A stretch of DNA of 64,000 nt, taken from the NCBI RefSeq assembly GCF_000966265.1, contig NZ_LANF01000019.1, positions 1-64,000 on the forward strand, read 5' to 3'. Within the stretch, counting starts at the first letter, position 1; each line of letters begins with the position of its first letter. A program made the position numbers and the translations under genes. Shown piece by piece: positions 49,608 to 57,271 of the stretch. This DNA comes from Palaeococcus ferrophilus DSM 13482. Its GTDB lineage: Archaea > Methanobacteriota_B > Thermococci > Thermococcales > Thermococcaceae. The notes beneath the pieces were generated by a model that was not told where the DNA came from, searched no databases, and saw only the letters and a list, made by a program, of their open reading frames with translations.

Positions 49608-50888
49608 ATGTGCGACATTCTCATTGCGACCCGTGAGGCCACCAAGGAGGGGGTCACCCTCTTCGCCAAGAACAGCGACAGGGAACCCAACGAGGCCCAG
49701 ATTTTGGAGCTCATTCCCAGAATGAAGCACGATGAGGAGAAGGTAAGGCTAACCTACGTTGAATTTCCGCAGGTGAAGGAGACATACGCGGTTATCCTCT
49801 CCCGCCCCTGGTGGATGTGGGGGGCAGAGATGGGCGTCAACGAGTTCGAGGTGGCTATAGGGAACACCGCCGTCTTCACGAGGGTCAGGGTGCCGGAGAG
49901 GGGGATAACCGGCATGGACATGATCCGCCTCGCCCTTGAAAGGACGAAGAGCGCGAGGGAGGCGCTGGACTTCATGGTCTCCCTCGTGGAGCAGGGTTTG
50001 CAGGGAGGGAACGGGAGCAAGAGCCACAAACTCTACTACTTCAGCTCCTTCATCATAGCCGACCCCAAAGAGGCGTGGGTTCTTGAGACCGTCGGAAAAG
50101 AGTGGGCGGCAAAGAGGATCGAGGGGGTTTATTCCATATCAAACGCGCTGACCATAGAGAAGGACTGGGACATAGCATCTGAGGGCGTTGAGAGGCTTGC
50201 CAGGAAGGGAAGCTTCAACTTCGCGAGGCACTTCTCGGAGGGGTTTTACACCCACTTCGCCCACGGGAGGGATAGGCGGGCCCTCACCTTGGGGAAGCTG
50301 AAGGAGAGAGAGGCCGAGATAACTCTCGAATACATGATGGAAATTCTCCGCTCCCATTCGTTCGAGCCCTACAGTCCGGAGAAGGGCTCGATGAGGGACA
50401 TCTGCATGCACTATGGGGGCTTAACCCGGCCGTCCCAGACGGCATCATCACAGGTGTCGGAGCTCGGAAAGGGAATTCACTGGTTCACGGGCACGTCAAA
50501 CCCCTGCCTCAGCATCTTCAAGCCGGTGAGCTTTGAAGGAGGCCTCCCTGATCTTGGAAAGGGGCCGACGGATAAGTACGACCCCAATACCTACTGGTGG
50601 CGCTTCGAGGCCTCCCACAGGAAGTTCCTGACGAACTACCGCTCCCACATAGACGACTTTTCCCGCGAGAGGGAAGAATTGCAGGCGGAGTTAATCCGGA
50701 GGGCGAGGGAAGTGAAAGGGACGTCAGAGGACTTAAAGGCATTAACGGAGTGGGCCTTCCGTGAGGAGGAGAAGCTCCGCGAGAGGTGGGAGCGCATTGT
50801 TAAGCCCGGAAAGCTTCCCTTCCTCTTCGGAAGGAGCTGGAGAAAGGTGAACGGGGAGGCGGGACTTAGAATAGAGGATTTACGCTAG
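49608..50888 (+). CDS. C69-family dipeptidase-like protein (Ntn hydrolase)
   Basis: A 426-residue protein of peptidase family C69/U34. Cys2 directly after Met (MCDILIATREAT) would become the N-terminal nucleophile after Met removal. FAKNSDREPNEAQ and the WWMWGAEMGVNE segment are typical of secernin/dipeptidase-like members. No signal peptide is present. The promoter is AAAGCTCATATACC near 49564-49577, and GGGTGGAACC precedes the ATG. Substrates are unknown. Confidence 0.88.
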   Translation: MCDILIATREATKEGVTLFAKNSDREPNEAQILELIPRMKHDEEKVRLTYVEFPQVKETYAVILSRPWWMWGAEMGVNEFEVAIGNTAVFTRVRVPERGITGMDMIRLALERTKSAREALDFMVSLVEQGLQGGNGSKSHKLYYFSSFIIADPKEAWVLETVGKEWAAKRIEGVYSISNALTIEKDWDIASEGVERLARKGSFNFARHFSEGFYTHFAHGRDRRALTLGKLKEREAEITLEYMMEILRSHSFEPYSPEKGSMRDICMHYGGLTRPSQTASSQVSELGKGIHWFTGTSNPCLSIFKPVSFEGGLPDLGKGPTDKYDPNTYWWRFEASHRKFLTNYRSHIDDFSREREELQAELIRRAREVKGTSEDLKALTEWAFREEEKLRERWERIVKPGKLPFLFGRSWRKVNGEAGLRIEDLR

Positions 50889-50970
50889 CAACAACCGTTT
50901 TTACCCAAATAGAGGAGTATGAGGACGATGAATGTGCGACCAGTAACATTAAACAAAGAAAAAGGAGGGG

Positions 50971-52362
50971 TCATCTCTCAGCCCTTAGATCGAAAGAGCT
51001 GGGGCAGAAGTTTCCAACGCATGGTGGTGAGGAATCCTGGCCATCGTCTATTGTGGTGAAGTACATCGCCACTTCCACGTTGTTGCTGTTGGCCAGCTCA
51101 AGACTCCTCTCAAGTATCGAGGCATAGTACAGCTGGTTAGGCGCCCCTTGCTCGATGTCAACTCTATATGTGGTAGCTGACTGAGATACTGATGAATAGC
51201 TGAATGTGAGTGATAGCTTACCAACTACGGGAAGTTTGCTCCAGAGCCAACTGGCTCCAGAACCCCCTATGGGTGTTGAATAGAAAGTGTATCCTGAACT
51301 TCCCTGGAACTCAAACACAAGATTTGGGTAGGACCCTCTGTAGTTTGTTCTAATGACCTTTGTTTTTGTCTCGAGGGACTCCGTGGGGAACTGTGAGTTC
51401 ACGAGATGGTCCGTGAGTGTGTATCCCCTGTTCAAATCGGTCTCTCCGATGGAATAGTAGCCACTCATCATTATCTCCAAGGGGTATGTCCCTGCAATAG
51501 GAATGCTGGCATACTCTTTTTTCCACTTATCGTAAACGGGGATGTTGTAAAAAACGATCACGTACTTCAGAGGAAGATTTAAGTATCTATCAATGTAACC
51601 GTTCGCTGTTTCTATTTCCTGTTCGGGAGCGTAGCTAACCTTCAGTGTGGAGCCTGAATAGGAGTCTCCAAAGTCCACCACGGGTATTCCATCCACGCTC
51701 AGTGTCCACATTGATTTAGTGCTCGTTGTCAGCTGAAGTCCCCACGAAACACTGATAGTTCTTATCTCTTTGAAACCCTCTGTTCTTACTTTTAGCCCCA
51801 TGAAGGGAACCCACTCCGTGAAGGTCTTTGAGTCCGCGTAGTAGGAATCCTTGAGATACTCCCAGTTCTCTAGTACGCAGTATCTGGAATTAAGCTCCTC
51901 GTAACCCCAGGGACACGAAGATGTGCTTAAGAGCGAGCGCACCTTGTACCTTAACCTTGCCGTTAACGGGAGCTTCAATTCAGGCTTTACCGACGGCTCC
52001 ACGACTTTCTCCAGGGGGAACATTCCCTCGAGTTTAAGGGGCTTCCCGGGTTGGAAGCTCTTCACTCCAATTTTTCCGTCCTTCGTAAAGTATATCACGA
52101 GGGGCGTGGGCGTGGCGTGTAAGTTTTTTGTGGTTTGTTTTACCTCCCACTTTTTGCTTTCGGTCCTCAAGCTCACGAGGCCGCGGAGGCGTCCCTGCTT
52201 GAGGAGCTTCACCCCTCCTTCGGGGGACGGCTGGAATATGAAGACTTTAGCGTTTCCTCGAAGGTAGGCTTGTTCAACACTCAAAACGTCCGTCGCTGCC
52301 ATGCCAATGGTGGAGGTTAACAATATTGTTAACAGCATGACGCCCACTACCCTGAGTTTCAT
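50971..52362 (-). CDS. Secreted protein of unknown function, A/T-rich
   Basis: I do not recognise this 463-residue protein. A signal peptide (MKLRVVGVMLLTILLTSTIGMAA) indicates export. The rest is beta-rich with many Ser/Thr/Tyr, two Cys in the middle (CPWGYEELNSRYC) and two at the end (CVGNFC), possibly disulfide pairs. It lacks a CGP-CTERM tail, so it is probably released or bound by another means. GGAGGTGACAGT is a strong ribosome binding site. Codon use is visibly more A/T-rich than in its neighbours, suggesting transfer. Confidence 0.75.
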   Translation of the reverse strand: MKLRVVGVMLLTILLTSTIGMAATDVLSVEQAYLRGNAKVFIFQPSPEGGVKLLKQGRLRGLVSLRTESKKWEVKQTTKNLHATPTPLVIYFTKDGKIGVKSFQPGKPLKLEGMFPLEKVVEPSVKPELKLPLTARLRYKVRSLLSTSSCPWGYEELNSRYCVLENWEYLKDSYYADSKTFTEWVPFMGLKVRTEGFKEIRTISVSWGLQLTTSTKSMWTLSVDGIPVVDFGDSYSGSTLKVSYAPEQEIETANGYIDRYLNLPLKYVIVFYNIPVYDKWKKEYASIPIAGTYPLEIMMSGYYSIGETDLNRGYTLTDHLVNSQFPTESLETKTKVIRTNYRGSYPNLVFEFQGSSGYTFYSTPIGGSGASWLWSKLPVVGKLSLTFSYSSVSQSATTYRVDIEQGAPNQLYYASILERSLELANSNNVEVAMYFTTIDDGQDSSPPCVGNFCPSSFDLRAER

Positions 52363-52403
52363 ACTGTCACCTCCGAACTTTCGACTATTTTCCTGTCATT
52401 ATG

Positions 52404-52416
52404 CTTTATAAATTTT
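52404..52416 (-). promoter_or_regulatory. TATA box of the A/T-rich secreted protein
   Basis: AAAATTTATAAAG on the minus strand is centred about 48 bases before the ATG at 52362. Confidence 0.6.
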
Positions 52417-52499
52417 ACTAAGAAAAGTTGTCCAGCTACCCACACCATTTAAACGCACTCCCCGATGAATAGCAGGGGTAAGAAAGAAGAAAAAGAGGA

Positions 52500-53657
52500 C
52501 TAACCCATCTGGAGGGCGTGACCCCTCAGCTCGCCCCTCTCGAAGCGGTAGGGGTCGTAGAAGTCGAGCGGCTTATCTGTCTTCCCGTTCACGATGAGCT
52601 CCGCTAAGGCCTCCCCAACCACCGGGGCAAGCATGAAGCCGTGGCCGGAAAAGCCAGCCGCTATGTAGAACTCGTCTACCTCGTTTATCCTCCCGATGGC
52701 CGCGTTGTGGTCTGGGGTTTCCGCGTAGTAGCCACCCCACACCCTTATGACGTTCACGTACTTGAGAGCGGGGATTATTTGGGCGAAGCGGTAGCTCACT
52801 CCCCTGAGGAACTCGTAGGTGGGCGTTATGTCGTAGGTCGGCCCGTACTTGAGTGCGTAGCCGCCTATAATACCGCCCTGGTTGGCCTCCTGCGTCATGT
52901 AAACTCCCCCGTGCTTGAAGGATATGACCATAGGTTCTATCTGGCCCGGCTTTATGGGCTCGGTCTTTATCCCCTGGTGCTTGTAGGGCTCTATCGGGAT
53001 TTTTATCGGCACTCCTGCCATCTTGTTTATGAGCGGTGCCCAGGCGTTGGCCGCGTTGATCACCCTGTCCGTCTTTACCTCTCCCCTGTTCGTCACGACG
53101 GCCTTTATCTTCCCGTCCTCGACCCTGATGTCCTTCGCCTCCGTGTACTCGTATATCTCTACCCCGAGCCTCTTGGCGGCCTCGGCATAGGCGAAAACGG
53201 CTTTAAACGGGTTCGCCTTTCCATCTGTGTGGTTCCATGCTGCTCCTATAACCCCGTCTGTGTTGAGGGGCGGGACTATCTCCTTAGCCTCCTCGGGCGT
53301 TATTATCCTCGAAGGAACTCCAAAGCGGTTCTGGAGCCTGACGTTGTTCTTGAAGGTCTCAAGCTCCTCCTCGTCGTAGATGAGGAAGAGGTAGCCGCTC
53401 TGGGTGAACTCGACGTCTTGTCCAAGCTCCTCTTTCAGCCCCTTCCACAGCTCGACGGAGCGCTTCATCATCCTTATGTTCGCCTCGTCGTTGAACTGCT
53501 GTCTTATCCCTGTTCCGCAGCGGAAGGTAGAGCCGTTTCCGAGGTAGTTCTTCTCGAGGACGACTACATCGCTCTCGCCGAGCTTGGCGAGGTTGTAGGC
53601 TATGCTGAGGCCTATTATGCCACCGCCGATGATAACGGTACTGGCTTCACTCCTCAT
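52500..53657 (-). CDS. pdhB: Dye-linked L-proline dehydrogenase, beta (catalytic) subunit
   Basis: A 385-residue FAD-dependent DAO-family oxidoreductase. FAD is bound by VIIGGGIIGLSIA at the N-terminus; FRCGTGIRQQFNDEAN and AAGFSGHGFMLAP are shared with archaeal proline dehydrogenase beta chains. It is last in an operon ordered alpha, ferredoxin, BFD-like, beta, the pdhA-F-X-B order recalled from Thermococcus profundus. It oxidises L-proline to pyrroline-5-carboxylate and passes electrons to the other subunits. Its start overlaps the end of pdhX. Confidence 0.87.
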   Translation of the reverse strand: MRSEASTVIIGGGIIGLSIAYNLAKLGESDVVVLEKNYLGNGSTFRCGTGIRQQFNDEANIRMMKRSVELWKGLKEELGQDVEFTQSGYLFLIYDEEELETFKNNVRLQNRFGVPSRIITPEEAKEIVPPLNTDGVIGAAWNHTDGKANPFKAVFAYAEAAKRLGVEIYEYTEAKDIRVEDGKIKAVVTNRGEVKTDRVINAANAWAPLINKMAGVPIKIPIEPYKHQGIKTEPIKPGQIEPMVISFKHGGVYMTQEANQGGIIGGYALKYGPTYDITPTYEFLRGVSYRFAQIIPALKYVNVIRVWGGYYAETPDHNAAIGRINEVDEFYIAAGFSGHGFMLAPVVGEALAELIVNGKTDKPLDFYDPYRFERGELRGHALQMG

Positions 53658-53922
53658 CGTCGATCTCCCCCGCGAGCACTCCCATTGGAACGGGCCTTGT
53701 TGGAACGCGCGTTGCCGGAAGGGCTATCTCATCCATCTTCTTTCCCGTCTTTCTTGCCAGTATCCCCATCACGAGCGGAAGGCACGTTCTCCCCTGACAG
53801 GGCCCCATGCCTATCCTCAGGAGCCTTTTAAGCTCCTCGATGTCGGTTATCCCCTGGTCAATGAGGGCCTCTATTTCCTCCTTCGTGACGTCGTTGCAGC
53901 GGCAGATTATCACGTCACTCAT
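53647..53922 (-). CDS. pdhX: BFD-like [2Fe-2S] protein, proline dehydrogenase delta subunit
   Basis: A 91-residue protein with a BFD-type cluster: Cys7 and Cys9 (IICRCND) and Cys42 and Cys47 (GPCQGRTC). It probably relays electrons between the FAD subunits. It overlaps pdhB by 11 bases. Its start codon overlaps the stop of a 36-codon ORF rather than that of pdhF. Confidence 0.85.
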   Translation of the reverse strand: MSDVIICRCNDVTKEEIEALIDQGITDIEELKRLLRIGMGPCQGRTCLPLVMGILARKTGKKMDEIALPATRVPTRPVPMGVLAGEIDDEE

Positions 53923-54029
53923 TCTCTCACCACCACAGCCCTTTCTGACGAAAGCGCTGGCGGAATGTTTTTGACTTCAATATGGTCCTCACTAATTGCC
54001 CGCAGAGTACAATCTCTTACGATTCTCAT
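53919..54029 (-). CDS. Uncharacterised 36-residue ORF in the proline dehydrogenase operon
   Basis: A small frame fills the space between pdhF and pdhX. Its ATG overlaps the pdhF stop and its TGA overlaps the pdhX start, both as ATGA. It encodes a mixed-charge peptide with one Cys (residue 7) and no recognised domain. Its last codons (RAVVVRE) nearly repeat the last codons of pdhF (RAVRVVRE), and the DNA there is a direct repeat. GGTGGTGAGAGA is the ribosome binding site for both this ORF and pdhX. It may be a genuine small subunit or a by-product of a local duplication. Confidence 0.55.
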   Translation of the reverse strand: MRIVRDCTLRAISEDHIEVKNIPPALSSERAVVVRE

Positions 54030-54538
54030 TCTCTCACCACCCTGACAGCCCTAACCTCCCACGCCAGCTCAATCGGAACCTCCACAGTGACGACGGGTGT
54101 GTCTCCCATGCTTTTCTCCCTGGGTATGACGAGCGTGACCTTCCCCCTCCCAACGGGCTCGCCTACGCGGTTGAGGAGAACAACCTCCTCGCCGCGCTCT
54201 GGAACCGGGAGGAGCTCGTGAGGCATCGTTACCCTCGCCTTGTCCCCAACGTAGTGCATCATGAAGAAGGCCAAACCAGGACATATCTGAACGCAGAGGG
54301 AGCAGCCGACGCACTTCTCGTAATCAACTATGGGAAGGTCGTTTGGAGTTGGCATGCTTATCGCTCCCGTTGGGCACACCTCCCTGCAGGGGGCGCACGG
54401 TATCTCCTGCGGGCACTCCGGAACGGCGACGGGCTTCGCCTTAAGCCGCTCCTCGCTCGGCCTCTCAATTACCTGGAAGAGCTCGTCGGGGGTTATGTAT
54501 CCCATTCCGAGGTAAGGGGGAACTTCATGCATCTTCAC
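54026..54538 (-). CDS. pdhF: Ferredoxin-like 4Fe-4S protein, proline dehydrogenase gamma subunit
   Basis: A 170-residue protein with two 4Fe-4S type motifs: CPQEIPCAPCREVCP and CVGCSLCVQICP. It should carry electrons within the L-proline dehydrogenase complex. The C-terminal 70 residues form a beta-rich domain. It overlaps the end of pdhA by 14 bases. Confidence 0.87.
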   Translation of the reverse strand: MKMHEVPPYLGMGYITPDELFQVIERPSEERLKAKPVAVPECPQEIPCAPCREVCPTGAISMPTPNDLPIVDYEKCVGCSLCVQICPGLAFFMMHYVGDKARVTMPHELLPVPERGEEVVLLNRVGEPVGRGKVTLVIPREKSMGDTPVVTVEVPIELAWEVRAVRVVRE

Positions 54539-55970
54539 CGACCTCCGCGAGAATCTTCTTTATTCCCTCAAGCACGTGCCGTCCAAAGGGCCCGGAGCGG
54601 AACTCAAGGAGGTCGCGCTGGGCCTTCTCTATCTCCCTCAGCCACTCCGGAGAAGCGACTCCAGCCTTGAGCGCCGCGGCAATTCCGGCTATCTTCCCCT
54701 CAAGCATCGCGGTCGTTGCCTCCTCTATCCCCGCGGAGTCTCCCGCCACGAATATTCCCTGGACTGTGGTCTCCATCCGCTCGTCCCTCACCGCTACGTG
54801 GCCGCTCAGCTCGCGCACGAACTTCACCTGACAGCCCGCCTGGTGGAGGAGCTCTATGCTCGGCCTAAGGCCAACGGCAAGCGCTATTGTATCCACCTCG
54901 AAGACTTTCTCCGTTCCAGGAACCGGCCTCCAGTTATCGTCGAGCTGAGCAACCACCGCCCTCTCGACCCTCTCCTTGCCTTCCGCGCGCAGTATCGTGT
55001 GTCTCGTGAGTATTGGGACTCCCAATCTTCTCACCTTGGCCGCATGGACGAAGTAGCCACCGACCTTGGGCATGGCCTCGACTATCGCCTTCACCTCGAC
55101 GCCTGCCTGGAGGAGCTGATAGGCAAGAATAAGTCCCACGTTGCCAGCTCCAACGATAAGCACTCTGTCCCCGGGCTTCACTCCGTAGGTGTTCATAAGC
55201 GTCTGAATGGCCCCGGCACCGTAGATTCCGGGTAAATCGTTGTTCTCGAAGGGTATCATCTTCTCCATCGCCCCTGTGGCGACGACGAGGGTCTTACCGA
55301 GGAGCTCGAGCAGTTCCCGGTTCTTCCTCACGGCCGCAACGAGCTTGTTATCCCCTTCTTGGAAGACTCCAACGGCCGAAGTTTCGAGGAAAACCTCTAT
55401 GTTCTCCCTTTTCCTTACCTCCTCCTCAAGGATTTCAGCTATCTTGACTCCCCTCACCCCTGCGAACTGCTCCCTCTTTCCAAAGAACTTGTGGGTCTGC
55501 TTGACGAGCTGGCCGCCGAGCATGGGATTCTCGTCGAGGAGAACGACCCGGGCACCTGCATCTGCGGCGTTTATGGCCGCCATAAGTCCAGCAGGTCCGC
55601 CCCCGATAACGACAACGTCGGCTTCATACCTTGGTGCGTCCTTCCATGCAGGGGGTTTAGCCCCTTTTGGAAGGGGTTCCTTGCCTTTTTGCATCTCAAC
55701 CCTCATGCCGTCTTCTACGAGGGTTATACACGAGCGAACGTTCGGAACCCCGTTCACCCTAACGAGACACGAGGAGCACTTTCCTATGGCGCAGAACAGT
55801 CCCCTAGGCCGGTCTTTCTCGCTGCTGTGGCTGAGGACTCTAATTCCCGCGGCGTGGAGCGCCATTGCGATGGTTTCTCCCTCGTAGGCTTCCACCGGCT
55901 GGCCTTCAAAGTATATCGTGACCTTTTTACCCCGTTCAAATCGTAGAACAGGATGTTCAGTAAGGCGCAT
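54525..55970 (-). CDS. pdhA: Dye-linked L-proline dehydrogenase, alpha subunit
   Basis: A 481-residue flavoprotein of the HcnB/opine-dehydrogenase-like family. Residues 15-95 are a plant-type [2Fe-2S] domain with Cys60, Cys65, Cys68 and Cys81. An FAD/NAD(P) fold follows with VVVIGGGPAGLMAA near 119 and a second nucleotide-binding site VLIVGAGNVG near 278. In characterised thermococcal enzymes this subunit has NADH dehydrogenase activity. The ATG at 55970 is preceded by GGTGAAACAAA. The upstream region carries palindromes that may control the operon. Confidence 0.88.
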   Translation of the reverse strand: MRLTEHPVLRFERGKKVTIYFEGQPVEAYEGETIAMALHAAGIRVLSHSSEKDRPRGLFCAIGKCSSCLVRVNGVPNVRSCITLVEDGMRVEMQKGKEPLPKGAKPPAWKDAPRYEADVVVIGGGPAGLMAAINAADAGARVVLLDENPMLGGQLVKQTHKFFGKREQFAGVRGVKIAEILEEEVRKRENIEVFLETSAVGVFQEGDNKLVAAVRKNRELLELLGKTLVVATGAMEKMIPFENNDLPGIYGAGAIQTLMNTYGVKPGDRVLIVGAGNVGLILAYQLLQAGVEVKAIVEAMPKVGGYFVHAAKVRRLGVPILTRHTILRAEGKERVERAVVAQLDDNWRPVPGTEKVFEVDTIALAVGLRPSIELLHQAGCQVKFVRELSGHVAVRDERMETTVQGIFVAGDSAGIEEATTAMLEGKIAGIAAALKAGVASPEWLREIEKAQRDLLEFRSGPFGRHVLEGIKKILAEVGEDA

Positions 55971-55995
55971 TTTGTTTCACCAGTGTAAAATACAC

Positions 55996-56033
55996 AAAAA
56001 CGTTTATGAAGATTTTTTCCTAAAAACGTTTTT
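55996..56033. promoter_or_regulatory. Candidate operator: two AAACGTTT palindromes upstream of pdhA
   Basis: AAAAACGTTT lies at 55996-56005 and a perfect 12-base palindrome AAAAACGTTTTT at 56022-56033, with centres 26 bases apart. The first overlaps the likely TATA region (CATAAACG on the minus strand) of the pdh operon, a suitable place for a regulator to block or help the transcription machinery. The factor is unknown. Confidence 0.5.
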
Positions 56034-56109
56034 CACCTTTGGTTTATGTAAGGTTTGGAAACTCAGACCTGTTGTCAGTTCAATAGATAACAGGGAAAAA
56101 AGAAGAAAT

Positions 56110-57270
56110 TCAACCCATTTGGAGGGCCTGGCCCCTGAGCTCGCCCCCCTCGAAGCGGTAGGGGTCGTACCACCAGGCAGGGAGGTCGGTTTTGTCCTTT
56201 GTCACGAGGTCGGCTATAATCTCCGCCACTGCAGGCGCCATCATAAAGCCGTGGCCGGAGAAGCCCGCAGCAATGTAGTAGTCGCTCAGCTCCTCGATTT
56301 TGCCTATTGCCGGGTTACTGTCCGGTGTCTTGGCATAGTACCCTGCCCACGTCCTAAGTATGAGGAGCTCCCTCAGGGCGGGGATTATCTTGGTGAAGTA
56401 GTGACTCACCTCGCGCATGAACTCGTAGGTCGGGTTGAGGTCGTAGGTCGGGCCGAGCTCGTAGCCAACTCCACCAACGATACCTCCATGGCTCGTCTGG
56501 GTGAGGTATGCGTGGCCGTACTTGAAGGATATGACCATCGGATTGACCGAGCCCTTCTTTATGGGCTGGGTGATGACGGCCTGGTGCTTGTAGGGCTCTA
56601 TCGGTATCTTCGTCCTGATCCCAGCCATCGCATTGATGAGCTTGGCCCAGGCGTTGGTGGCGTTGATGACGATGCCAGTCTTTATGATGCCCCTCTCCGT
56701 CTTGAGGCCTTTTATCTCGCCGTTCTCGATTATGAAGTCCTTGACCTCAGTGTATTCCACGAGCTTTGCGCCGAACTCTTCAGCGTGGAGGGCGAACTTC
56801 GCCGTCGAGTGGAACGGGCTGGCCTTTCCGTCGGTCGGGTTCCAGGAAGCGGCAACGACCTCGCTTATGTCGAGGAGCGGTACAATCTCCTTGGCCTCTT
56901 CGGGCGTTATGAGCCTCGTCGGGACGCCAAACTTGTTCTGGATTGCGATGTTCCTCTTGAAGGTCTCGACTTCGTCATCGTCGTAGAGCAGGAAGAGGTA
57001 GCCCGTCTGCTCGAAGGGGAAACCGTACTCCTCACTATAGCGCTTCCAGAGCTCGACGGAGCGCTTCATGACCTGGACGTTCGCTTCATCGTTGAACTGC
57101 TGTCTTATACCCGTCCCGCAGCGGAATGTGGAGCCTGAGCCAATGAAGCGCTTCTCTATGACGGTAACTTCCTCGCCCCTCTTGGCAAGCTCGTGGGCGA
57201 TGGTAACTCCAACGATTCCGCCGCCGATTATCGTTATCTCACTCCTTTCGGGAAGCTCCCTCGTCGGCAT
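56110..57270 (-). CDS. FAD-dependent oxidoreductase, second L-proline dehydrogenase beta-type subunit
   Basis: A 386-residue paralogue of the pdhB product. The FAD motif is TIIGGGIVGVTIA, and FRCGTGIRQQFNDEAN, PIEPYKHQ and AAGFSGHGFMMAP are conserved with PdhB. It forms a two-gene operon with the following alpha-type gene, the layout of the simpler proline dehydrogenase (PDH1 type) known from Pyrococcus. GGAGGGATTGAA precedes the ATG at 57270. A role on another imino or amino acid such as hydroxyproline or sarcosine is possible. Confidence 0.84.
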   Translation of the reverse strand: MPTRELPERSEITIIGGGIVGVTIAHELAKRGEEVTVIEKRFIGSGSTFRCGTGIRQQFNDEANVQVMKRSVELWKRYSEEYGFPFEQTGYLFLLYDDDEVETFKRNIAIQNKFGVPTRLITPEEAKEIVPLLDISEVVAASWNPTDGKASPFHSTAKFALHAEEFGAKLVEYTEVKDFIIENGEIKGLKTERGIIKTGIVINATNAWAKLINAMAGIRTKIPIEPYKHQAVITQPIKKGSVNPMVISFKYGHAYLTQTSHGGIVGGVGYELGPTYDLNPTYEFMREVSHYFTKIIPALRELLILRTWAGYYAKTPDSNPAIGKIEELSDYYIAAGFSGHGFMMAPAVAEIIADLVTKDKTDLPAWWYDPYRFEGGELRGQALQMG

Positions 57271-57271
57271 T

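Noticed and set aside
55918-57138. A 406-codon plus-strand open frame opposite the second beta-type subunit
   Set aside because: It is an antisense shadow of a conserved flavoprotein, and a similar shadow occurs opposite its paralogue pdhB (52641-53831).
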